From: Coriobacteriaceae bacterium
GTDB lineage: Bacteria > Actinomycetota > Coriobacteriia > Coriobacteriales > Coriobacteriaceae
Direction: 5' to 3'
Length of the DNA: 17,624 nt
NCBI GenBank assembly: GCA_902363875.1
Contig: CABJBO010000035.1
Coordinates: 1 to 17,624 of the forward strand
Part shown: positions 9,233 to 16,077 of the stretch, in pieces
Position numbering within the stretch: position 1 is the stretch's first letter
How the letters are laid out: the number at the start of each line of letters is the position of its first letter
Notes under the pieces: generated by a model
Databases searched by the model: none
What the model was told of the DNA's origin: nothing
What the model saw: only the letters and a program-made list of their open reading frames with translations
Position numbers and translations under genes: made by a program

Positions 9233-10615
9233 ATGCACAAGGTGTATTACCAGCCTGAGGGAATTTGGGTAGGCGACATCATGCCGTACGGCGAGGACGG
9301 CACGTTCTATCTCTATCACCAGCGTGACACGCGTAACCCCGGACCTTTCGGAGAGCCGTTTGGCTGGGCGCTCGCTACGACCAAGGACTTCGTCAATTAC
9401 AAAGACTTTGGCGAGAGCCTTGAGCGTGGCGGCGACGAGGAAGTCGACCAGTATGTTTATGCCGGCACGGTGTTTAAGGTGGGCGACAAGTACCATGCGC
9501 TCTACACTGGTTGCAATCGCGATAAGGTCCGCGCACGTTTGATGAAGCAGGTTCTTCTTCACGCAACGAGTGACGACGCCGTCAAGTGGGAGAAGAACAT
9601 CGCCGAGACGCTGCTTCCGCCCCAAGAGGGTTACGATGACCGCAACTGGCGCGATCCCTTTGTGCTTTGGGATGAGGAGAACGAAGAGTACATGCTCATC
9701 CTCGGCACGCGTGTGGGCGAGGACAAGCGTCTGATGACCGGTCGTCTGGTCAAGTTCACCTCCAAGGACCTGGATACCTGGGAGTTCCAGGGCGACTGGT
9801 GGAATCCGGGCCTGTACACCATGTTTGAGATGCCTGATCTCTTTAAGATGGGCGACTGGTGGTATCTGGTGTTCTCTGAGTACAGCGATGGCAACAAGAC
9901 CCGTTACCGCATGTCTCGCTCTATCAACGGTCCCTGGATTACTCCTGCGGACGATTCCTTCGATGGCCGCGCGTACTATGCCGCACGTACCGCATTTGAT
10001 GGCGAGCGCCGCGTTCTCTTTGGTTGGGTTCCTACGCGTGACGAGGGCGGCGACCCCAGCTCTTACCTGTGGGGTGGCACCTTTATGCCCCTCGAGATCG
10101 TTCAGCGTGCCGACGGAACGCTTGGCACCAAACTCCCCGACAGCATGCTTGGCGCCTTTGGCGAGGCTAAGGCAGTCGAGGCCTTTGAGCTTTCCTGCGA
10201 GTCGGGCAAGGTCGAGCAGGTGCTCGCTGCGGATGCCGGTTCCACCTATATGCTCGACGCCGACATCGAGCTCGCCGGTGACGCTGCCGGCTTCTCGGTG
10301 AAGCTCGCCGAGGACGCCGAGTCTGGTCTTGCCTATGAGTTCCGCGCTAACCTGCGTGTGGGCAAGCTCGAGTTTACGGCGGCCCCCCAGTATCCGTGGT
10401 TCCAGGTCAACAACATGGGCCTCGAGCGTCCGTTGTTCTTTAAGGGCGAGGGCACTCATCATGTGCGCCTGGTCGTTGACGACGATATCGCGACCATCTT
10501 TGTCGATGATGTTGCGCTTAACGCTCGCTTCTGCAATAAGCAGGGCCAGGGTGTGGCGCTGACGGTCACCGACGGTACGGTCAAGTGCGCAAATGCAACG
10601 ATCGCATCTCTGTAA
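9233..10615 (+). CDS. Atypical GH32-family glycosidase
   Basis: A 460-residue cytoplasmic protein (no signal peptide) of the GH32 fold: five-bladed propeller to about 300, then a C-terminal beta-sandwich ending near 460. The RDP motif (Asp141 in NWRDPFVL) and a Glu in the acid/base position (Glu199 in FEMPDLF) are present. The N-terminal WMNDPNG nucleophile motif is replaced by WVGDIMP with Asp15, and the usual ECPD Cys is Met. It is therefore distant from ScrB, only about 30 percent alike by eye. It may act on another fructoside or fructan oligosaccharide, or be a fructosyltransferase. Start ATG 9233 follows GGGAAAGGAAG. An upstream in-frame TTG at 9188 is rejected because it overlaps the -10. 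It leads the operon with PTS and scrB. Confidence 0.85.
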   Translation: MHKVYYQPEGIWVGDIMPYGEDGTFYLYHQRDTRNPGPFGEPFGWALATTKDFVNYKDFGESLERGGDEEVDQYVYAGTVFKVGDKYHALYTGCNRDKVRARLMKQVLLHATSDDAVKWEKNIAETLLPPQEGYDDRNWRDPFVLWDEENEEYMLILGTRVGEDKRLMTGRLVKFTSKDLDTWEFQGDWWNPGLYTMFEMPDLFKMGDWWYLVFSEYSDGNKTRYRMSRSINGPWITPADDSFDGRAYYAARTAFDGERRVLFGWVPTRDEGGDPSSYLWGGTFMPLEIVQRADGTLGTKLPDSMLGAFGEAKAVEAFELSCESGKVEQVLAADAGSTYMLDADIELAGDAAGFSVKLAEDAESGLAYEFRANLRVGKLEFTAAPQYPWFQVNNMGLERPLFFKGEGTHHVRLVVDDDIATIFVDDVALNARFCNKQGQGVALTVTDGTVKCANATIASL

Positions 10616-10660
10616 TGGCCACAAAACGTCTTATGATTTCGTAAGGGAATGGAGAGGAAC

Positions 10661-12112
10661 ATGGACTACAAAGTAGTGTCTCAGCAAGTCGTCGATAACG
10701 TCGGCGGTCTGGATAACATCGAGGGTGCCACGCATTGCGTTACGCGTCTGCGTCTGGTGCTCAAGGATACGAGCAAGTACAACAAGGCCGAGCTCGAGAA
10801 CATCGATGGCGTCAAGGGCGTGCTGTACAACAGCGGCCAGCTCATGATCATCTTCGGTACCGGTACCGTAAACAAGGTCTATGATGAGTTTATGGCTCTG
10901 ACGGGCGTTAAGGAGATCAGTGCTTCCGAGGTCAAGGGCGCCGAGGCGGACAAGAAGGGCAAGTTCTTCTCGGTCCTCAAGGTATTCTCGGACATCTTTA
11001 TCCCCATCATTCCCGCTTTCGTCGGCGCTGCTATCATCATCGGCCTTAAGTCGCTGATCGTTGCCAACGGCCTCTTTGGCATGGAGGGCAGCCTTGCCGA
11101 CCACAGCGAGTTCCTCAAGAACCTCGCAAGCTTCTTTGCCATTATCGCTACCACCTTCGATTACCTGCCTGTCCTGGTGATGTACAGCGCGGTCAAGCGT
11201 TTTGGCGGCAACCCGATCCTAGGTATCCTCGTCGGCATCGTCATGGTTCATCCGAGCCTTATGAACCGCAACGCGTTCGTTATGGACCCGACGGGTGCTG
11301 AGTATTGGAACTTTGGTCCGCTCTCCATTCCCATGGTTGCTTTCCAGGGCGGCGTGTTCCCCGCAATCCTGACCGCCTGGTTCATGGCCAAGGTCGAGAA
11401 GATTGCCCAGAAGTACATCCCCGAGGTCGTCTCGTTCGTCTTTGTCCCGACCGTTACCCTGATTCTTGCCAACGTCGCCCTGTTCACCGTGTTCGGCCCG
11501 CTCGGCAACCTGATTGGCGACGTCCTTGCCGGCGTAATCGATGTCCTGTACAACAGGATGGGCGTCTTTGGTGCCTTCGTCTTTGCCGCGTTCCTGCAGC
11601 CGCTCGTCGTTACCGGTACGCACCAGTTCATTCAGGGTATCGAGGCTAATCTCGTTGCCACGACCGGCTTCAACTACATCCAGGCCATCTGGTCCGTTTC
11701 CATCATCGCCCAGGGCGGCGGCGCCATCGGCATGTATCTCATTCACAAGAAGCATTCCAAAGAGCGCAACATCTGCATGTCGTCCTTTATCCCGACGCTG
11801 GTCGGAATCTCCGAGCCCGCTATCTTTGCTGCAAACATGCGCTACTCGATCATTCCGTTCATCTGCGCTTGCATCGGTGCAGGCTGCGGCGGTGCCTTCG
11901 TGAAGCTCTTTGAGGTGCGCGCTATCGGCCAGGGTCTGACCGGCGTACTTGGCCTGCTCATCGTCACGCCCGAGACCCTCGTGTGGTATGTGGCTGGCAA
12001 TCTGATCGCTTTCTTCGTCCCGATCATCCTGATCTTTGCCTACAACAAGGCAAAGGGCGTTCCGACCACCGATGAAGAGGGTGCAGGCGCCGGCTTTGAT
12101 GTCAGCTTCTAA
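10661..12112 (+). CDS. scrA: PTS sucrose-type transporter subunit IIBC
   Basis: A 483-residue phosphotransferase permease. The IIB domain (about 1-85) has the phosphorylated Cys26 in ATHCVTRLRLVL. A linker and a polytopic IIC domain of about ten helices follow (about 100-470, glucose superfamily). There is no IIA domain, so it must borrow one encoded elsewhere. Flanking GH32 genes favour sucrose, imported as sucrose-6-phosphate; trehalose or beta-glucoside types share this fold. The start at ATG 10661 is preferred because GGAG lies 6 bases before it; ATG 10649 is in frame but has AAGGGA directly abutting. A small hairpin (10630-10645) lies in the 45-base gap after the first GH32 gene. Confidence 0.9.
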   Translation: MDYKVVSQQVVDNVGGLDNIEGATHCVTRLRLVLKDTSKYNKAELENIDGVKGVLYNSGQLMIIFGTGTVNKVYDEFMALTGVKEISASEVKGAEADKKGKFFSVLKVFSDIFIPIIPAFVGAAIIIGLKSLIVANGLFGMEGSLADHSEFLKNLASFFAIIATTFDYLPVLVMYSAVKRFGGNPILGILVGIVMVHPSLMNRNAFVMDPTGAEYWNFGPLSIPMVAFQGGVFPAILTAWFMAKVEKIAQKYIPEVVSFVFVPTVTLILANVALFTVFGPLGNLIGDVLAGVIDVLYNRMGVFGAFVFAAFLQPLVVTGTHQFIQGIEANLVATTGFNYIQAIWSVSIIAQGGGAIGMYLIHKKHSKERNICMSSFIPTLVGISEPAIFAANMRYSIIPFICACIGAGCGGAFVKLFEVRAIGQGLTGVLGLLIVTPETLVWYVAGNLIAFFVPIILIFAYNKAKGVPTTDEEGAGAGFDVSF

Positions 12113-12149
12113 TCCAGATCCGTCAAGGTAATGTACGGGTCGACCTGTT

Positions 12150-12206
12150 GGAGAAGGGCGTTTGGCTCGCATGGGCCGGGCGTCCTTCTCCTCTACAAGA
12201 AGGACG
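12150..12206 (+). promoter_or_regulatory. Possible two-state hairpin over the scrB ribosome-binding site
   Basis: Segment A, GGAGAAGGGCG (12150-12160), pairs with B, CGTCCTTCTCC (12181-12191), with one G-U; inside it GGCTC and GGGCC form an inner stem. Segment C, AGAAGGACG (12198-12206), contains the scrB ribosome-binding site and is the exact complement of B's first nine bases. A-B and B-C cannot both form. A-B leaves the site free and B-C hides it. There is no U run after A-B, so termination there is unlikely. Confidence 0.5.
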
Positions 12207-12211
12207 ATTGA

Positions 12212-13654
12212 ATGTTCGATCAAAAACATAAGGTGACGCGCTCGGACTACGAGCTGTGGCGTGCCGGGCAGGATGAGACTGCGGCTCGCATCGCGGCTGA
12301 CTCCGATAGACTTCTGTTCCATGCGGAGCCCGAGCTTGGCTGGCTCAATGATCCCAACGGTTTGGTGCAGGTTGGTGATACATACCACATCTATCACCAA
12401 TACGATCCGTTTGATGCCGCGCACGGCGGACCGGTGCTGTGGAATCATCTGACGACGAAGGACTTTGTGACGTACGAGAACCGCGGTCCCGCGCTATTCC
12501 CCGATTCAGATCTAGACTCGAGCGGTGCGTATTCGGGGTCTGCATTTATGCACGACGGCAAGATTCACTACTTCTATACCGGTAACGTCAAGCATTTTGA
12601 CCGCGATGATTATGACTATGTGCTGACAGGGCGCGACCAAAATCAGATTCACATGGTTACCGAGAACCCCGATAAATTGGGGGAGAAGCACATAGCTGTT
12701 GGTCCGGTCGATTACCCCGACGATATTAGTACGCACGTGCGCGACCCCAAGATCCTGGAGCACGACGGTATCTACTATATGGTTCTTGGTGCTCGTACGA
12801 AAGACGACCGCGGTTGCGTGCTCGTCTATACCTCGCACGATCTTGAGTGCTGGAAATATGCGACGCGTATTGAGCTCGGCGAGAAGTTCGGTTTTATGTG
12901 GGAGTGCCCCGATCTGTTTGAGCTTGATGGCGAGCTTATTCTCGTTTGCTGTCCGCAGGGCGTGCCCGCCGATGGTTGGCGTTACCAAAACCCGCATCAG
13001 TGCGTGTGGTTTCGTATTGAGGCCGATTGGGAGGCGCCTAGCTTTAAAATCGCCGGGCAGGGTATGCCCCCGATGGTCGATGCGGGTCTTGACTTCTATG
13101 CCCCTCAATCATTTGCAGATGCCGACGGTCGACGGATTATGATCGGTTGGGCCGGCTGCCCCGATGCAACGGCTCAAAACCCGACGGTGGAACGCGGATG
13201 GCAGTGCGCGCTTACCGTGCCGAGGGTGCTGAATATGCGCGACGGTAAGCTCTGTCAGTGGCCCGCGCGCGAGGTTGAGCAACTGCGCAAGGAGCGTGTT
13301 TCGGTGACCGCCGGAGAGACCGTCGGCTCTCCTGGTCGACTGTTTGATGCCGTCGTGTCGTGCCGGGGGACGAAGTCCATTGAGCTGGAAGTTCGTGAGG
13401 GCGTTGTCGTGTGCTTTGCCAACGGAATGCTCACACTTGATATGGGCGATGAGGGCTATGGACGCGACAAGAGGTCGGTTGAGCTCGACGAGCTTTACTG
13501 CCTGCGAGTCCTTTCGGATGCCACGATGCTCGAGGTATTTGTCAACGACGGCGAGGTTGCGCTTACGAGCCGCACCTATTCGTCTGCGGCGCCGGCGATG
13601 CAGTTGCGCGCCGAGGGCGACGCCTCGATGGAGTTTTACCGTCTGGCTCGCTAG
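12212..13654 (+). CDS. scrB: Sucrose-6-phosphate hydrolase (canonical GH32)
   Basis: A 480-residue GH32 beta-fructofuranosidase, cytoplasmic and of normal ScrB length. All three signatures are intact: GWLNDPNG with nucleophile Asp47, RDPK with Asp178 (transition-state stabiliser) and WECPDLF with acid/base Glu231. A beta-sandwich forms the C-terminal third. It would split sucrose-6-phosphate from the adjacent PTS into glucose-6-phosphate and fructose. ATG 12212 sits 5 bases after AGAAGGACG, the element that may be masked by an upstream hairpin arm. It is the last gene of the cassette, 99 bases after the PTS gene. No fructokinase gene is seen in the window. Confidence 0.94.
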   Translation: MFDQKHKVTRSDYELWRAGQDETAARIAADSDRLLFHAEPELGWLNDPNGLVQVGDTYHIYHQYDPFDAAHGGPVLWNHLTTKDFVTYENRGPALFPDSDLDSSGAYSGSAFMHDGKIHYFYTGNVKHFDRDDYDYVLTGRDQNQIHMVTENPDKLGEKHIAVGPVDYPDDISTHVRDPKILEHDGIYYMVLGARTKDDRGCVLVYTSHDLECWKYATRIELGEKFGFMWECPDLFELDGELILVCCPQGVPADGWRYQNPHQCVWFRIEADWEAPSFKIAGQGMPPMVDAGLDFYAPQSFADADGRRIMIGWAGCPDATAQNPTVERGWQCALTVPRVLNMRDGKLCQWPAREVEQLRKERVSVTAGETVGSPGRLFDAVVSCRGTKSIELEVREGVVVCFANGMLTLDMGDEGYGRDKRSVELDELYCLRVLSDATMLEVFVNDGEVALTSRTYSSAAPAMQLRAEGDASMEFYRLAR

Positions 13655-13703
13655 CCGCATTGTGAGTGACCATGGCGTTTTGGATACACAGGCTTTCTTG
13701 GTG

Positions 13704-13733
13704 GCTACCGTTTATCGCATATAGCTACCGTTT
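13704..13733 (-). promoter_or_regulatory. Tandem AAACGGTAGC elements upstream of degV-pflA
   Basis: GCTACCGTTT occurs twice with a 20-base period, about two helical turns, ending 9 bases before the -35 candidate. That is the usual place for activator sites. On the minus strand the copies read AAACGGTAGC; the same core appears before pflB at 5055-5063. The inner copy continues into a partial likeness of the sucrose operator (CAAACGGT then ATATG), so weak binding by the LacI protein is an alternative. Confidence 0.4.
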
Positions 13734-13742
13734 GCGGAGTAA

Positions 13743-13771
13743 GTAACACTCATTACCAAACCGTGTAGAAT
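13743..13771 (+). promoter_or_regulatory. degV-pflA promoter candidate
   Basis: GTAACA (13743-13748), a 17-base spacer and TAGAAT (13766-13771). The -10 is one base from consensus and the -35 has four of six. It would give a leader of about 135 bases containing a 14-bp hairpin. Confidence 0.4.
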
Positions 13772-13797
13772 CTCATGCAAGCACGGAGTATTTCAGG

Positions 13798-13835
13798 GAG
13801 ACGCTGTCCTTTGTTGTGGCGAAGGGCGGCGTCTC
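13798..13835 (+). other. Stem-loop in the degV leader
   Basis: GAGACGCTGTCCTT (13798-13811) pairs with AAGGGCGGCGTCTC (13822-13835), 14 bp with two G-U pairs and a 10-base loop. It is not followed by a U run. A structured leader or mRNA-stability element is possible. Confidence 0.5.
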
Positions 13836-13911
13836 TCTGGTGCTTGGGAGTCGTTGTTCAATTGGGCGACGGGCGTGCGCGCGTAATAAATAACCAACGT
13901 CGAGATGGGTC

Positions 13912-14775
13912 GTGATGATAATGGGCAAGTACGTAATCGTGGTTGAGTCTGGTTCGGATGTGACGCCGGAGCTCTGCGAGCGCTATGGCATCGTGCGCGT
14001 GCCCATGCATGTCACGATTGGTGACGAGACCGTCGAAGACGGCTCGATCGATCCGCTTGAGATTTATTCGCGCTGCAACGAGTTTGGCGTGATGCCCAAG
14101 ACCAGTGGCTGCGCGCCTGCGGATTTTGCTCACGTGTACGACCGCATCCATGCCGAGCAGCCCGACGCGACCATTTTGCATCTCGCATATTCCGAGGCCA
14201 CGACCTGCTCGCATCAGTCCTCCAAGATTGCAGCTAAGGGCCGCGACTACGTCTTCTCTATGGACACGCGTTTTGTTTCGGTTGGCCAGTCGCTCGTTGC
14301 CGTCGAGACCGCCAAATACATCGAGGCTCACCCCGATGCCACCGTCGATGAGATTTTTGCTTTTACGAACTCCGTCATGGACCGCGTGCTGCTGGGCTTT
14401 GTTCCTACCGACCTTGCCTTCCTTAAGGCGGGCGGTCGCTTGTCTAACGCCGCGTTCCTGGGCGCTCATCTGCTCAAGATTAAGCCCTGCATTGAGGTGA
14501 CGGGTGGCAAGTTCGTGGCGACCAAGAAGCTCCGCGGCTCCATGCTCAAATGCGCCCGTGCCTTTATTGACCACATGGTTGCCAAGGGCGATATTGATTA
14601 CTCGCACATTGGCTTGGCGTATTCGGTGGGCCTTTCCCAGGAGCTGCGCGACGACATGGAAGTCTATGCGCACGACCTGGGCTTTGAGGACGTTACCTGG
14701 ACGCAGGTTGGCGGCGTCATCTCGAGCCATTGCGGCCCGACCGCCTTCGGCGCGGTGCTCACGCTTAAGGCGTAA
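13912..14775 (+). CDS. DegV-family fatty-acid-binding protein
   Basis: About 284-287 residues, the normal DegV length. Family marks are the opening strand YVIVVESGSDV, the TSGCAPADF segment (family TSqPsp-like), LAFLKAGGRLSNAAFLG, and HCGPTAFGAV near the C-terminus. DegV proteins such as FakB bind a fatty acid and hand it to the kinase FakA for phosphorylation and entry into lipids; no FakA-like gene is in the window. The start is uncertain: GTG 13912, ATG 13915 (5 bases after a weak GATGGG) and ATG 13921 are all in frame. The last gives the usual short N-terminus MGKYVIV. It probably shares a transcript with the PFL activase 175 bases downstream; a functional link is unproven. Confidence 0.9.
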   Translation: MMIMGKYVIVVESGSDVTPELCERYGIVRVPMHVTIGDETVEDGSIDPLEIYSRCNEFGVMPKTSGCAPADFAHVYDRIHAEQPDATILHLAYSEATTCSHQSSKIAAKGRDYVFSMDTRFVSVGQSLVAVETAKYIEAHPDATVDEIFAFTNSVMDRVLLGFVPTDLAFLKAGGRLSNAAFLGAHLLKIKPCIEVTGGKFVATKKLRGSMLKCARAFIDHMVAKGDIDYSHIGLAYSVGLSQELRDDMEVYAHDLGFEDVTWTQVGGVISSHCGPTAFGAVLTLKA

Positions 14776-14854
14776 AGGCCGCAGGCGAGCGTTCTCCAGC
14801 CTGACATCTCGACGTAGCCCCCCAGCCATGGTGATGGGGGATAGATTAAAACGT

Positions 14855-14903
14855 GCCGTTCTAGTCCGAGACGTTTAAACGCAAACGCATGGGCTAGAAT
14901 GGC
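14855..14903 (+). promoter_or_regulatory. Long-range stem and -10 candidate before pflA
   Basis: GCCGTTCTAGTCC (14855-14867) pairs with GGGCTAGAATGGC (14891-14903), 13 bp with two wobble pairs. The 23-base loop carries the 10-base palindrome CGTTTAAACG (14872-14881). The right arm includes TAGAAT (14895-14900), a good -10 without a clear -35. This may be an internal pflA promoter with dyad symmetry, or an RNA fold. Upstream, CCCCCA/TGGGGG (about 14819-14840) forms a weak hairpin after degV. Confidence 0.4.
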
Positions 14904-14950
14904 TCTGGCATTTTAATTGGTTGCATCCAAGGAGAGGCAAGGTAGCGCGA

Positions 14951-15769
14951 ATGGCAGAAATGACGCTTGAGGGTGTGGATGCTCATCCCGAGGACTCTGC
15001 GTATGCCCTGGGTCGCGTGCATTCGATCGAGACGATGGGAACGGTCGACGGACCCGGCATCCGCTTTGTGGTGTTTGTTCAGGGCTGTCCCATGCGCTGC
15101 GCGTATTGCCACAATCCCGATACCTGGTCTGTTAACGGCGGCACGATGGTGACCGTCGAGCATCTCATGGACGAGTTCCAGAGCAACCATGAGTTCTACC
15201 GTAGCGGCGGCATTACCGTTTCGGGCGGCGAACCGCTCCTGCAGCCCGAGTTTTTGGCCGACCTGTTCCGTGCAATGCACAACAACCCCGATGGCCGCGT
15301 ACACACCTGCCTAGACAGCTGTGGCTATGCATTTGATCCCAAGCATCCGGAGAAGTTCGATGCTGTTCTCAACGAGACCGATATGGTGCTGCTCGACATC
15401 AAGCATGCCGATCCGGTTGAGCATAAAAAGCTGACCGGTTGCGATCCTGCGCGCATCCTGGCGTTTGGCGATGAGCTTGCCCGTCGCAAGATTAAGGTTG
15501 TTATTCGCCACGTGGTGGTGCCGGGTATCACCGATACGGCGGAGGAATGCGAGAAGCTCGGTCGCCTGATCGCTCCATGGCACAACGTGGTGGGCCTGGA
15601 AATGCTGCCGTATCACACGATGGGTGTCGTCAAGTACGAGCAGCTGGGTATTCCCTATAAGCTCGAGGGCGTGCCCCAGATGGATACCGCGCGCATGCCC
15701 GAGCTGCGCAACGCCGTCATGGCCGGCATGAAAAAGCGCCGTGCGGAGCTCAGGTCGGCCATTGGCTAA
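14951..15769 (+). CDS. pflA: Pyruvate formate-lyase activating enzyme (radical SAM)
   Basis: 272 residues. The radical-SAM cluster motif CxxxCxxC is Cys46, Cys50 and Cys53 (CPMRCAYC), followed by HNPDTW; the SAM-binding GGE is in TVSGGEPLLQ. The lead-in SIETMGTVDGPGIRFVVFVQGC is typical of PFL activases. It uses a [4Fe-4S] cluster and SAM to draw a hydrogen from the radical glycine, here expected to be Gly58 of the separate 83-residue subunit. ATG 14951 is chosen with AAGG 8 bases before; an in-frame TTG at 14921 would put the GGAGAGG inside the gene. Unlike the common pflB-pflA pairing, it lies 7.2 kb from the radical domain and follows degV. Confidence 0.94.
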   Translation: MAEMTLEGVDAHPEDSAYALGRVHSIETMGTVDGPGIRFVVFVQGCPMRCAYCHNPDTWSVNGGTMVTVEHLMDEFQSNHEFYRSGGITVSGGEPLLQPEFLADLFRAMHNNPDGRVHTCLDSCGYAFDPKHPEKFDAVLNETDMVLLDIKHADPVEHKKLTGCDPARILAFGDELARRKIKVVIRHVVVPGITDTAEECEKLGRLIAPWHNVVGLEMLPYHTMGVVKYEQLGIPYKLEGVPQMDTARMPELRNAVMAGMKKRRAELRSAIG

Positions 15770-15788
15770 CAAGCCCGTCCCAAATTGA

Positions 15789-15989
15789 CTACCCTTTAAG
15801 ATGTGCAACAAGGTGGGTTGGGTCAGCGAGGATGGTTACTATTCGACATGCGATGCGGGCCTTATCGACATCGATGGCCGTACCTATGTCATGAGCGTCA
15901 TGACATCGATGCCGTGGAGCGACCGCTCGAGCGAGGTTACGGCCGCGATTGCAAAGGCTCTGTTTGATACGCGAGCTGCACTGGCTTAG
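15789..15989 (+). pseudogene. 3' remnant of a class A beta-lactamase-like serine hydrolase
   Basis: About 66 residues are open after a TGA at 15786. The first ATG (15801) has no ribosome-binding site. NKVGWVSEDGYYSTCDAGLIDIDGRTYVMSVMT, broken here by order only, reads NKVGW then CDAGLIDIDGRTYVMSVMT, like the end of serine beta-lactamase/PBP-type hydrolases: a KTG-like box, then DAG and a final strand and helix. The SxxK and SDN parts are missing, and only 19 bases separate the fragment from the pflA stop. A deletion remnant is likeliest; a real 62-residue protein is the alternative. Confidence 0.5.
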
Positions 15990-16020
15990 CGTGTTCGTTT
16001 GGCGAGGTCAAACAAAATGC

Positions 16021-16077
16021 TGGTACCATACCGTGGTTGAGAATTTCGTATAGGTTTGGGGAATGGTATGGCTACCA
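16021..16077 (+). promoter_or_regulatory. Hairpin enclosing the nucleosidase start codon
   Basis: TGGTACCATACC (16021-16032) pairs with GGTATGGCTACCA (16065-16077) with one bulged base. The right arm contains the ATG at 16068; the GGGGA ribosome-binding site is in the loop. If the transcript starts before 16021, the start codon could be masked. TACCAT (16024-16029) also resembles a -10 with TG one base before, which would remove the left arm from the RNA. Confidence 0.4.

Larger units (their letters stand above)
13655..13911. other. Intergenic region between scrB and degV
   Basis: 257 bases without a supportable gene. It holds two GCTACCGTTT direct repeats (13704-13713, 13724-13733), a promoter candidate (13743-13771) and a leader hairpin (13798-13811 with 13822-13835). 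No clear intrinsic terminator for the sucrose operon was found just after scrB. Confidence 0.6.

Noticed and set aside
9107..10624. 505-codon minus-strand open frame opposite the first GH32 gene
   Set aside because: Antisense shadow; it covers the operators and promoter and has no recognisable motif.
10624..10640. Fifth sucrose operator (AAAACGTCTTATGA) before the PTS gene
   Set aside because: Only the AAACGT core matches; the TGACAT half is missing.
11219..12448. 409-codon minus-strand open frame across the PTS gene and start of scrB
   Set aside because: Spans two real genes and their intergenic hairpin, low-complexity Asp/His/Gly content, no ribosome-binding site.
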